From Saccharopolyspora elongata (GTDB taxonomy: Bacteria; Actinomycetota; Actinomycetes; Mycobacteriales; Pseudonocardiaceae), in NCBI RefSeq assembly GCF_004348985.1, contig NZ_SMKW01000067.1:1-52724 (forward strand): a stretch of DNA of 52,724 nt. Direction: 5' to 3'. The translations under genes were made by a program, and so were the position numbers. The notes under the pieces were generated by a model. That model worked only from the letters and a program-made list of their open reading frames with translations. It was not told the origin of the DNA and ran no database searches. Below, piece by piece: positions 17,582 through 25,638 of the stretch (positions are counted from its first letter, which is position 1; each line of letters opens with the position of its first letter).

Positions 17582-18301
17582 TCAGGCGCGCGGTTCCCAG
17601 CGGAACCAGGCGCGGGCCAGCAGGCCCAGCACCGCGGTCCAGGCCACCAGCACGCCCAGCGCCGGAAGCCCGCCCAACAGGTCCACCCCGGACATCGCGC
17701 GGTGCACCAGGTCCCCGAAGGCCCCGCCGGGCAGCAGCACCACGGCCGGCGAGGTGCTCAGCGACGCCCACACCGCGCTGCCGAGCAGCACGATGAGCCA
17801 CGGCATCGTGGTGATCTGCGCCTGCTCCGCGGTGGACGTCCGGCCGCTCGTCGCCGCCCCCGCCGCGACGGCGAGCGCGACTCCCGGGATCATCGCGAGC
17901 ACCAGCGCGACCGGGCTCGCCGGCAGTGGCGCGCCCAGGCCCACCGAAATCCCGAACAGCACGATCATCTGGCCGAACCCGAGCAGGACCGCCGGGCTCA
18001 GCAGCCCGGTCAGGATCGTCGCGGCCGACTGCTCGCTGCTGCGCAGCCGCTTCAGGTACAGGTCCTCGCGGCGGCTGGTCAGCGCGGTGGTCACCGTGAA
18101 GTAGACGGTGAGGCCCTGCACCGCCAGCAGCTGCGTGGTCAGCGTCGCGGACCAGACCTGGAGGTCGGCGCTGCCGGGCACGCTGGTGCCCAGGAGCAGG
18201 CCGAGCAGCAGCGGCATCAGCGTCGCGCTGAGCGCCACGGTCTTGTTGCGCATCAGCAGCTTCCACTCGGCGCTGCTCAATGCGAGCACGGCTGTGCTCA
18301 T
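17582..18301 (-). CDS. ABC-2 type transporter permease
   Basis: 239 aa from the ATG overlapping the ATPase stop by 4 bp; the larger open frame upstream lies inside the ATPase gene. Six hydrophobic segments and the N-terminal AEWKLLMRNKTV are typical of ABC-2 export permeases. It pairs with the ATPase upstream. The unit is divergent from a DesK/DesR-like two-component system, an arrangement common for lantibiotic, lipid or drug exporters; substrate unknown. Confidence 0.88.
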   Translation of the reverse strand: MSTAVLALSSAEWKLLMRNKTVALSATLMPLLLGLLLGTSVPGSADLQVWSATLTTQLLAVQGLTVYFTVTTALTSRREDLYLKRLRSSEQSAATILTGLLSPAVLLGFGQMIVLFGISVGLGAPLPASPVALVLAMIPGVALAVAAGAATSGRTSTAEQAQITTMPWLIVLLGSAVWASLSTSPAVVLLPGGAFGDLVHRAMSGVDLLGGLPALGVLVAWTAVLGLLARAWFRWEPRA

Positions 18302-19191
18302 GGGACGGCCACCTCCTGGCGGACGGATTGGAAGATGTCTTCGAGCGACGCCTGGTGCGCACGCAGGCCCGCGAGGTCCAGGCGTCCGTCGGCCCAGGAC
18401 AGCAGCGCGTGCAGGTCGCGCTGCAGGGCCGGGGTCCGGACCTCCACGCGGGTGCCGGTCCACGTCGCCGTCCCGGCCAGCGGCGGGAGCTCGACGAGGT
18501 CGCCTGGGTCGAAGCTGATCCGCGCCTGTTGGGAGGCCAGCACGTCGACCAGCCTGCCGGACACCGCGATGCGGCCCTGGTGCATGATCGCCAGCCGGTG
18601 CGCCAGCCGTTCGGCCTCCTCCAGGTAGTGCGTGGTCAGCAGCACCGTGGTGCCCCGCGCGAGGCGGGCGCGCACCATTTCCCAGGTGGCGCGGCGGGAT
18701 TCCGGGTCCATACCGGTGGTCGGCTCGTCCAGGAACAGCAGGTCCGGATCGCCGAGCAGGGCGAGCGCGAGGTCCAGCCGGCGGCGCTCGCCGCCGGAGA
18801 GCTGCTTCACCCGCGTCGCGCGCCGGGCCGCCAGCCCCACCGCCGCCAGCGATTCGTCCACATCGGACTTGCGGGAGGTCAGCGCGGCGCCGAGCCGGGC
18901 GGTTTCGAGGACCGTCAGATCGCCGGCGAAACCGCCTTCCTGCAACATGATCCCGGTCCGGCGGCGCACCGAGCGATCCCGCCGGGGGTCCTGGCCGAAG
19001 ACCCGCACCGCGCCCGCAGTGGGCGCCCGGTGCCCCTCGATGGTCTCCAGCGTCGTCGTCTTGCCCGCCCCGTTGGTGCCGAGCAGCGCGAACAGCTCAC
19101 CGGAGTGCACGTCGAAGTCGATCCCGCGGACCGCCTCGAAATCGCCGTAGCGGCAACGCAGTCCGTTGACGCTGATCACTGGTGTCGTCAT
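18298..19191 (-). CDS. ABC exporter ATP-binding protein
   Basis: 297 aa. Walker A GTNGAGKTTT, Q-loop in GIMLQEGGF, signature LSGGERRRLDLA, Walker B DLLFLDEPTTGMD and TTHYLEEAERLA switch are intact, as in drug/antibiotic exporter ATPases of the CcmA/DrrA type. A ~80-residue C-terminal extension follows. Coupled to the permease gene by a 4-bp overlap. Confidence 0.93.
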   Translation of the reverse strand: MTTPVISVNGLRCRYGDFEAVRGIDFDVHSGELFALLGTNGAGKTTTLETIEGHRAPTAGAVRVFGQDPRRDRSVRRRTGIMLQEGGFAGDLTVLETARLGAALTSRKSDVDESLAAVGLAARRATRVKQLSGGERRRLDLALALLGDPDLLFLDEPTTGMDPESRRATWEMVRARLARGTTVLLTTHYLEEAERLAHRLAIMHQGRIAVSGRLVDVLASQQARISFDPGDLVELPPLAGTATWTGTRVEVRTPALQRDLHALLSWADGRLDLAGLRAHQASLEDIFQSVRQEVAVP

Positions 19192-19271
19192 GCCGTCAAG
19201 GCTCGCCGGATCGCGTTCGCACCGGTAGAGCGTTCCGTCAGCCGCGAGCGCGAGTCCTGTCAGGGAAATTG

Positions 19272-20525
19272 ATGACTGATGTCATGCCGGAATCGGCGAG
19301 CGGGGCGGGACGGATGCAGGATGCTGGACCGGTGAGCGAACCCGACCCCGTCCAGTTCGACCCGCGCCGCATCGTGCGACTGCGCCGCTACACGTGGTGG
19401 TCGCTCGTGCCGCTGATGCCGATGTACGCGTTGTTCCCGGTGCTCAACCTCGTGGCCGGCGCGCGGTCGGGCTTCTACGGCACGCCCGAGATCGTCGTCC
19501 TGGCGCTGGCCCTGGTCGCGATCGCGGTGGACGGCACGGTCCTGTCGATCAGCCTGATGCGCGGTCTCGGCCAGGGCACGTCGCGCCCGCTCCTGCACGG
19601 CGCGATCTTCGCGCTCGCCCTCGCCGCCATGGCGTACGCGCTGAGCCATGACGGCAGCGGGCTGATCTGGTCGGTGCTGGTCAGCGGGCTCGCCGCGGCG
19701 CACATCGCGGCCGGCCCGCACCGGTTCCGCTGGCAACTGGCCGTCGCGGCCACGTTGCTGATCAGCACGGTCGCCGGGCTCGCGGCCCTGCCGCGAATGC
19801 CGCACCCGATGCTCGCCGTCGTCACCGCCGTCCCCGCCGTGGTCACCGTGGCCGCGGTGATCTCGCTGGTCTTCGCCGCCGTCTGGTTCTGGGACATCGT
19901 GCTGGAGCTGGACCGGGCCCGGGCCGTCAGCGCCGAGCTCGCCGTCGCCAAGGAACGCCTCCGGTTCGCCGCCGATCTGCACGACATCCAGGGCCACCAC
20001 CTGCAGGCGATCGCCTTGAAGGCGGAGCTGGCCGAACGCCTGGTCGGCGCCGACGACGACCGGGCGCGCGCCCAGGCCGCCGAGGTGGCCGAGCTCGCGC
20101 GGACCGCGCTGAAGGACACCCGCGAGGTCGTGCAGGGCTACCGGCGCAGCAACCTGATCACGGAACTCGACAACGCGCGCGAAATCCTGGAGGCCGCCGG
20201 CGTCCGGACCGCGGTGCGCGGTGACGCGGCGATGGTTCCGCCGCCGCTGCAACCGCTCTTCGGCGCGCTGGTGCGCGAAGGAACCACCAACATCCTCCGG
20301 CATTCGCGCGCCGAGAACTGCGAACTCATCATCGCCGTCGACGGACCGCGCACGCAGGTCGTGCTGTGCAACGACCGCCCGAACCCGCCGAACGGCGACG
20401 CCGGGTCCGGCATCGACGGGCTGCGCCAGCGGTTCGGCACACTGGGCGGGCGGGTCGATGCGAACCGGGTGGCGGACCGGTTCGAGCTGCGCGGTTCCGC
20501 CGACGAACCCGGGAGGACTTCGTGA
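19272..20525 (+). CDS. DesK-like sensor histidine kinase
   Basis: 417 aa from an ATG with AGGGA five bases upstream. The N-terminal half has about five to six membrane segments without a large extracellular loop, so it probably senses the membrane or an interacting transporter. The dimerisation helix carries ERLRFAADLHDIQGHHLQ with the phospho-acceptor His in DLHD, the HisKA_3 type. The HATPase has LVREGTTNILRHSRA (N-box) and GSGIDGLRQR (G-box). It overlaps the response-regulator start and is divergent from the ABC exporter it most likely controls. Confidence 0.9.
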   Translation: MTDVMPESASGAGRMQDAGPVSEPDPVQFDPRRIVRLRRYTWWSLVPLMPMYALFPVLNLVAGARSGFYGTPEIVVLALALVAIAVDGTVLSISLMRGLGQGTSRPLLHGAIFALALAAMAYALSHDGSGLIWSVLVSGLAAAHIAAGPHRFRWQLAVAATLLISTVAGLAALPRMPHPMLAVVTAVPAVVTVAAVISLVFAAVWFWDIVLELDRARAVSAELAVAKERLRFAADLHDIQGHHLQAIALKAELAERLVGADDDRARAQAAEVAELARTALKDTREVVQGYRRSNLITELDNAREILEAAGVRTAVRGDAAMVPPPLQPLFGALVREGTTNILRHSRAENCELIIAVDGPRTQVVLCNDRPNPPNGDAGSGIDGLRQRFGTLGGRVDANRVADRFELRGSADEPGRTS

Positions 20526-21118
20526 TCCGAGTGGTGCTGGCCGACGACGAGGACCTGATCCGGGGCGCGCTCGCCGCGCTGCTCGACCTGGAGCCGGACC
20601 TGGAAGTGGTCGCCCAGTGCAGCAACGGGGCGGAAGCGCTCCGGGCGGTCCGCGAGCACGCGCCGGACATCGCGGTCTTCGACCTGGAGATGCCGGAGCT
20701 CGACGGCGTGCAGGCCGCGCAGCGCCTCGACGGGCAGCTCCCGATCGTGCTGGTCACCCGGCACGCCCGACCCGGGGTGCTGAAGCGGGCGCTCGCCGCG
20801 GGCATCCGCGGCTTCGTGCCCAAGACCACGCCCGCATCCCGGCTGGCCGTGATCTTGCGCGACGTGCGCGCCGGCGCCCGCTACATCGACCCGGAGATCG
20901 CGGCCAGCGCGCTGACCGGCGGCGCCTGCCCGCTCACCGACCGGGAACTCGAACTGCTCGGGCACACCCTGCAGGGTGGCACGATCGCCACCATCGCGGC
21001 GGCGGTGCACCTGGCGCCCGGCACGGTCCGCAACTACCTGTCGGCGGCGATGACCAAGCTCGGCGTCGCCACCCGGCACGAAGCGGCCCGCCGCGCCTGG
21101 GAAGAGGGCTGGATCTGA
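20522..21118 (+). CDS. NarL/LuxR-type response regulator
   Basis: 198 aa. The GTG start overlaps the kinase stop as GTGA and has a strong GGGAGGA eight bases upstream. The receiver domain has VVLADDEDLIRGALAALL, phospho-acceptor Asp in IAVFDLEMPELDG, and GFVPKTT with the conserved Lys. The C-terminal LuxR helix-turn-helix reads LTDRELELL and APGTVRNYLSAAMTKLGV. It should act with the adjacent kinase on the divergent ABC exporter genes. Confidence 0.92.
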   Translation: MIRVVLADDEDLIRGALAALLDLEPDLEVVAQCSNGAEALRAVREHAPDIAVFDLEMPELDGVQAAQRLDGQLPIVLVTRHARPGVLKRALAAGIRGFVPKTTPASRLAVILRDVRAGARYIDPEIAASALTGGACPLTDRELELLGHTLQGGTIATIAAAVHLAPGTVRNYLSAAMTKLGVATRHEAARRAWEEGWI

Positions 21119-21121
21119 CGC

Positions 21122-21139
21122 CGATTTCGCGCGAAATCG
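21122..21139. repeat. Single copy of the TTTCGCGCGAAA palindrome
   Basis: CGATTTCGCGCGAAATCG is an 18-bp perfect palindrome just after the response-regulator stop. It shares the core of the repeats at 14275 and 41871. Confidence 0.7.
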
Positions 21140-21180
21140 CCAATTCCTGAGCGGGCACGGCGGCGCGGAGCCGAAAAGCC

Positions 21181-21215
21181 GCGCGTGGTCGCTCCGGTCT
21201 GGAACGACCACGCGC
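21181..21215. terminator. Bidirectional hairpin between response regulator and lat
   Basis: 11-bp perfect stem GCGCGTGGTCG/CGACCACGCGC with a 13-base loop, between two convergent genes. Confidence 0.7.
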
Positions 21216-21228
21216 GAACCCCGCCCCC

Positions 21229-22596
21229 TCAGGCCAGGTCGGCCAGGGTCTTTCGGAGCGCGGCCACCGCGTCGACGATCTCTTCCGGCCGGACCGAGAG
21301 CGGCGGACGGCAGCGCAGGGCGTCCGGACCCGACGGCAGGAACAGCGTGCGATAGCTGTCGCGGGCGATCGCCAGCGCGCGGTCGCGCTTGGCCGGGTCG
21401 CGGAAGGTGATCGCGCACATCAGGCCGCGGCCGCGCGGGTCGCGGATCACCGACGGGAATTCCGCCGCCAGGTCGCGGAGCTCGCCCAGCAGCAGCTCGC
21501 CCATCTGCCTGCTGTGCTCGAACAGACCATCGCGCTCGACGACCTCCAGGATCCTTGTCGCGCGGACCATGTCGACCAGCGAACCGCCCCAGGTGGAGCT
21601 GATCCGGCTGGCCTCGCGGAAGGCGTTGTCGGCGACCTCCAGCACGCGGCGCCCGCCCATCACCCCGCACACCTGCAGGCGCTTGCCGAAGGCGACCAGG
21701 TCCGGCTCCAGCCCGAGCGCCTCGTGCGCCCAGGCCCGCCCGGTCAGCGCGCCGGTCTGCACCTCGTCGGCAACGGTGAGGACGTCGTGCTCCCGGCAGA
21801 TCTCCTGCACCGCGCGCAGGAACTGCGGCCGCAGGTGCCGGTCGCCGCCCTCGCCCTGGATCGGCTCGTACACGAAGCACGCGATCTCGTTGCCGTACCG
21901 GCGCAGCGCGGCGCGGGCGGCGTCGAGCGCGATCGTCTCCTCCGGCAGCAGCTCGTCGCTGTCCCACCGCTCGCCCGGCTCGATCGCGGGGCTGGGGATG
22001 CGCGGCCAGTCGAACATCGGGTAGTCGCGGATCTTCGACGGATCGGTGTTGGTCAGCGAGAGCGTGTAGCCGCTGCGGCCGTGGAAGGCCCGCTCCAGGT
22101 GCAGCACGCGGCTGCCGCGCACCGCGATCCCGTTGCGCGCGTTGACCTTGGTCTTCCAGTCGAAGGCGACCTTCAGCGCGTTCTCCACCGCGAGGGTGCC
22201 GCCGTCGATGAAGAACAGCAGCGGCAGCTCGGGGACCCCGACCACGCGGCGGAACGTCTCGGCGAAGCGGGCCTGCTCGGCGGTGGCGAAGTCCGGGTTG
22301 GACGGCTTGACGCGCCCGACGCGCACCAGCTCCGCCTCGAACTCGGACGTGCGCAGGCCGGGGTGGCCGTGCCCGAGCGGCGCGGAGCTGAAGAACATCG
22401 TCATGTCGAGGTACTCGGTGCCGTCACGGGCGTCGCGGAGCCGGCAGCCGTCGCCGGCGTCGAGGTCCACGACGATGTCCATCAGGTCGCCGGTGACGTG
22501 CGCTTTCAGCGCCGCGACGACGTCGGTCGCCGCGTCTCGCTGGCTCGGGACTTCGGTCGGTACGACGTCGCGAACGGTCTCGTGCTGAGCGGTCAT
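21229..22596 (-). CDS. lat: L-lysine 6-aminotransferase
   Basis: 455 aa class III PLP aminotransferase. The start with GGGAGG seven bases upstream gives MTAQHETV. It has MFFSSAPLGHGHP near the N-terminus, FIDGGTLAVENALKVAFDWK, YEPIQGEGGD, ADEVQTG and the PLP lysine in AFGKRLQVCGVM, which match the lysine epsilon-aminotransferases of Mycobacterium and of beta-lactam producers. It converts lysine to aminoadipate semialdehyde (piperideine-6-carboxylate). No Lrp-type regulator and no beta-lactam genes are beside it here, so a catabolic or persistence role is more likely. Confidence 0.94.
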   Translation of the reverse strand: MTAQHETVRDVVPTEVPSQRDAATDVVAALKAHVTGDLMDIVVDLDAGDGCRLRDARDGTEYLDMTMFFSSAPLGHGHPGLRTSEFEAELVRVGRVKPSNPDFATAEQARFAETFRRVVGVPELPLLFFIDGGTLAVENALKVAFDWKTKVNARNGIAVRGSRVLHLERAFHGRSGYTLSLTNTDPSKIRDYPMFDWPRIPSPAIEPGERWDSDELLPEETIALDAARAALRRYGNEIACFVYEPIQGEGGDRHLRPQFLRAVQEICREHDVLTVADEVQTGALTGRAWAHEALGLEPDLVAFGKRLQVCGVMGGRRVLEVADNAFREASRISSTWGGSLVDMVRATRILEVVERDGLFEHSRQMGELLLGELRDLAAEFPSVIRDPRGRGLMCAITFRDPAKRDRALAIARDSYRTLFLPSGPDALRCRPPLSVRPEEIVDAVAALRKTLADLA

Positions 22597-22769
22597 GTTC
22601 GGCCTCCCGGCGCCGTGTGGTGCGGTGTCGAGCATCACTTGTCAAGAAGAATTACATCAGTATTCCGCAGATAAGCAACATCCTTCAGTAAAGACTGCGC
22701 TTCGGAGAAAGATTTTCTTTCGCTGCGGCATGCGTGGGACGTGTACCGCTGCCGGGTGAACTCGAACGG
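22597..22769 (-). promoter_or_regulatory. A+T-rich upstream region of lat
   Basis: Much lower in GC than its surroundings. It contains GAAAGA-TTT-TCTTTC at 22707-22721 and several AT runs, as expected for a regulated promoter. No specific operator can be named. Confidence 0.4.
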
Positions 22770-23624
22770 TCAGGCGAGGCGGGAGCCGGACCACCAGCCG
22801 CGAACGGGCGGCACCGGGTCGAGCAGCGGATCGGCCTCGGTCAGCGGCGCGGCGGTTCCGCACACGTCGGCCAGCCGTTCCGGCGTCAGGCAGTAGACCC
22901 GCTCCGATGCCGAGACCGCCCATTCGGCCAGTTCGGCCGCCGGGAGGCGGCGCGTCGAAGCGACGACGACGACATTGCCGGACTGACGCCGCGCCAACAC
23001 GCGGGGGTGGGCGAAGACCAGCACGTGCGGGAACACCTCGCAGGCCGCGGCGATCGCGCGCAGGGCGAAACCGAGTTCGGCGGCATCCCACAGGTTCGCC
23101 GCGAACAACCCGCCGGGCCGCAGCACCCGCGAGACCTCGGTGAAGAACTCGACGGTGGCCAGCCCGGTGACGACGTCCCCGCCTTGGAAGGCGTCCAGCA
23201 CGACGAGGTCGGCACTGTCGTCCAACGCACCTTCGACACCGGCCCGGCCGTCCTGCACCTGGACCTCCAAACCCGGCACTTCGTCGAGGCCGAGATGCTC
23301 GCGCACCAGCTCGACGAGCTTCCCGTCGAGCTCGAACACGAGTTGTTCCGAGCCGGGCCGCGTCGCGGCGAGGTAGCGGGGCAACGCGAAACCACCGCCG
23401 CCCACGAACAGCGCCGACACGGCGCCCGGCGGCCAGTGCCGGTCGATCGCCTGAGCGATCCAGTCCGTGTAGGGCATCTTCAGGTGGGTCGGATCGTCGA
23501 GATCCACATAGGACTGGGAGACGCCGTCGACGGAAACGGTCCACCCACCGGCCCGGAGGCGATCGGGAATCAGTTCGGCGACACCGAACCGGACGGCCGC
23601 CTCAACCCGTTCGCGAGTCCCCAC
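22770..23624 (-). CDS. Spermidine-synthase-like methyltransferase-fold protein
   Basis: 284 aa from a GTG preceded by GGGGAGG at five bases; the open frame upstream is not coding. It shows SQSYVDLDDPTHLKMPYTDW, SALFVGGGGFALPRYLA (nucleotide/SAM-type loop), FELDGKLVELV, VQVQDGRAG and DLVVLDAFQGGDVV, the fold of polyamine synthases. Actinobacterial proteins of this kind have often lost aminopropyl-transfer activity, so the substrate is uncertain. It lies upstream of lat on the same strand with a long AT-rich gap between. Confidence 0.78.
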   Translation of the reverse strand: MGTRERVEAAVRFGVAELIPDRLRAGGWTVSVDGVSQSYVDLDDPTHLKMPYTDWIAQAIDRHWPPGAVSALFVGGGGFALPRYLAATRPGSEQLVFELDGKLVELVREHLGLDEVPGLEVQVQDGRAGVEGALDDSADLVVLDAFQGGDVVTGLATVEFFTEVSRVLRPGGLFAANLWDAAELGFALRAIAAACEVFPHVLVFAHPRVLARRQSGNVVVVASTRRLPAAELAEWAVSASERVYCLTPERLADVCGTAAPLTEADPLLDPVPPVRGWWSGSRLA

Positions 23625-23704
23625 GGAAGCCTCCCCTCGGCTGAACCCGCCGGCCGGAAGCAGCACCTCGATCCTAGCCCCGCCCCGACGACACCCGGCG
23701 TTAA

Positions 23705-24000
23705 TTGCGCGAGACCGTGCGCGCCATGGCGGCCGAAACGGGCCCGGAGGTGTTCGTCCGGCAGCAGCGCGCCTCGATCGGTTGGCCGGACTCCCGGCCG
23801 CTGCTGCCTTCGATCGAGTGCCCCGCGCTCGTGCTCGCGGGGGCGGAGGACCGGCTGATCCCGCCGGAACATTCGGCCGAGATCGCCGAGGCGGTGCCCG
23901 GCGCACGGCGCATCGCGATCCCACAGAGCGGCCACCTGTCCACATTGGAGCGATCCGACGAGGTGAACCGCGCTCGTCCAGTGGCTGCACGACGGGCGAG
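23705..24000 (+). pseudogene. Remnant of an alpha/beta hydrolase gene (N-terminus lost, frameshifted)
   Basis: The frame holds only the C-terminal part of an alpha/beta hydrolase: IECPALVLAGAEDRLIPPEHS (catalytic Asp segment) and IPQSGHLSTLERSDEVN (catalytic His). The nucleophile half is missing and there is no ribosome site. Near 23970 the expected tail ALVQWLHDGR continues in another frame, so a one-base insertion or two-base loss has broken the end as well. It lies between the divergent speE-like gene and the CGNR gene. Confidence 0.75.
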
Positions 24001-24094
24001 GACTCAAGAGGCCGTCACCGCCGCGGGTTCTCAGAGGTCTGCTCGCGAGGACAGCCGCACCGCCACGCAGAACGAGTTCTTCAGCAAGAAGGCC

Positions 24095-24682
24095 TCAAGC
24101 GCCGTCGGCGCGGCGGCGGGCTCGGTAGGTCCGGGTCTTCATGCGGTTCCCGCAGCCCGCTGTGGCGCACCACCTGCTGTTGCGGGCCTTGGCACCGTCG
24201 TAGAACACGATGCGGCAGTCGGGCGCGGAGCACATCTTGACCCGGCACCAGGAACCTTCGGCCTCGGCGATCACGATCGCCGAGGCGATGTCCGCCAGCG
24301 CCCCGCGCACGCCGTCCTCGACGGCCCGCAGCCGGACCGCGCCGGTCTCGTCGAGGCGGGGCCGCAGCGGGAAGTCGAGCGCGGCCGACAGATCCGGCCC
24401 GTCACCCCGGACGGCAACGCCGGACTGGTGGGAGGCGGCGATCTCGCGGATCGCCGAGCGCAGGGCCAAAGCCCGCGCGAAGTCCTTCTCGGAGCACGCG
24501 TCCACGGCGAAGCCGCGGTCCCGCAGCCAGCCGACGAGGTCGCCGGCGGCGACGAGGAATTCCTGCGGGGTGAACCGGCCGAAGTCCCGCTGGTCGACGG
24601 TGTTCGCGAAGTCCACCGCGAGCGCGACCTCGGCCGGAGCGCCGCGGTGGACGGACCAGTCCTCGAACGCATGCGTGCTCAC
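24095..24682 (-). CDS. CGNR zinc-finger transcriptional regulator (ABATE domain)
   Basis: 195 aa from a GTG with GGAGGGG upstream. The N-terminal ABATE (putative stress-induced) domain has VALAVDFANTVDQRD; the C-terminal CGNR finger has CSAPDCRIVFYD and WCATAGCGNRMKTR, with four zinc cysteines. These proteins are predicted DNA-binding regulators. It is divergent from the SDR-MFS operon with operator-like repeats between, so it most likely regulates that operon and itself. Confidence 0.88.
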   Translation of the reverse strand: MSTHAFEDWSVHRGAPAEVALAVDFANTVDQRDFGRFTPQEFLVAAGDLVGWLRDRGFAVDACSEKDFARALALRSAIREIAASHQSGVAVRGDGPDLSAALDFPLRPRLDETGAVRLRAVEDGVRGALADIASAIVIAEAEGSWCRVKMCSAPDCRIVFYDGAKARNSRWCATAGCGNRMKTRTYRARRRADGA

Positions 24683-24785
24683 GACGCCCCTCCATTCCCG
24701 CTGGTCGGTCGATCCTAGCCGCCGCACCTCCCCGCAGGAGCGCCCGTCGCGGCGCGCACCTGTGCGATGGACAGCCTTCATTTGT

Positions 24786-24814
24786 GTGCACTAGTGTACA
24801 ACTTCACTGGTGTA
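24786..24814. promoter_or_regulatory. Candidate operator between CGNR regulator and SDR-MFS operon
   Basis: GTGCACTAGTGTAC (24786-24799) is a 12-of-14 palindrome. ACTAGTGTA is repeated as ACTGGTGTA 16 bp downstream, about one and a half helical turns. The site lies just upstream of the SDR Shine-Dalgarno. Confidence 0.5.
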
Positions 24815-24836
24815 TTCACCGTTCGGAAGGAATGGC

Positions 24837-25616
24837 ATGGAGTTCAAGCTCGCGGGTAAGACGGCGCTGGTCACGGGCGCCAGCAGGGGAATCGGACTGG
24901 CCGTCGTCCAAGCCCTGACCGCGGAAGGGGTGCGGGTCGCGGCGGGCGCCCGCACCATCAGCGACGCACTGCTGGAGGCCACGCCCCTCGTCCGCCGGAC
25001 CGACCTGACCTCGGCGGAGCAGAACGCCGAGTTCGCGGAGTGGGCGTTGGCCGAGCTGGGCGGCGTCGACCTGCTGGTGAACAACGTCGGCGGATCGCCG
25101 GCGCGGACCGACGGGTTCCTGGCGATCAGCGACGAGGAGTGGCAGCACACCTTCGAGCTGAACTTCTTCAGCGCGGTCCGCACCACCCGCGCGGCGCTGC
25201 CGAGCCTGATCGAGCGCCGCGGAGCGGTGGTCAACATCGGATCGGTCAACTCCCGGCTGGCACTGCCGCGCCTGATCGACTACGCCGCCTCCAAGGCCGC
25301 GCTCGCCAACTTCGGCAAGGCCCTGTCCGAGGAATTCGGTGGGCAGGGCGTGCGCGTGAACACGATCTCGCCGGGGCCGACCCGCACCGCGATCTGGACT
25401 GCCGACGACGAAATGGCCGCGGGCTGGGCCAAGAGCTTGGGCGTCAGCCACGAGGAGTTCCTGGCCCAGGTGCCGCAGGCGACCGGCCTGAACACCGGAA
25501 AGTTCGCCGAGCCCGAGGAGATCGCCACGCTCGTCGTCCTGCTCGCCTCCGGCCGGGTGCCCAACATGAACGGCTCGGACATCGTCCTGGACGGCGGAAT
25601 GCTCAAGGAAGCCTGA
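24837..25616 (+). CDS. Short-chain dehydrogenase/reductase
   Basis: 259 aa; GGAAGG seven bases before the ATG sets the start. The cofactor loop TGASRGIG, NNVGG, the catalytic Tyr-Lys in YAASK and the C-terminal DGG are present, so it is a classical SDR, probably NADP(H)-dependent from the Arg after the loop. Substrate unknown. It is followed 22 bp later by an MFS exporter and preceded by a divergent CGNR regulator. Confidence 0.92.
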   Translation: MEFKLAGKTALVTGASRGIGLAVVQALTAEGVRVAAGARTISDALLEATPLVRRTDLTSAEQNAEFAEWALAELGGVDLLVNNVGGSPARTDGFLAISDEEWQHTFELNFFSAVRTTRAALPSLIERRGAVVNIGSVNSRLALPRLIDYAASKAALANFGKALSEEFGGQGVRVNTISPGPTRTAIWTADDEMAAGWAKSLGVSHEEFLAQVPQATGLNTGKFAEPEEIATLVVLLASGRVPNMNGSDIVLDGGMLKEA

Positions 25617-25638
25617 CCCGATCACGAAGGAGAACCTG

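Noticed and set aside
21229..22596. Beta-lactam biosynthesis cluster because of lat
   Set aside because: No pcbAB, pcbC or related gene is present; lysine aminotransferase also occurs in non-producers.
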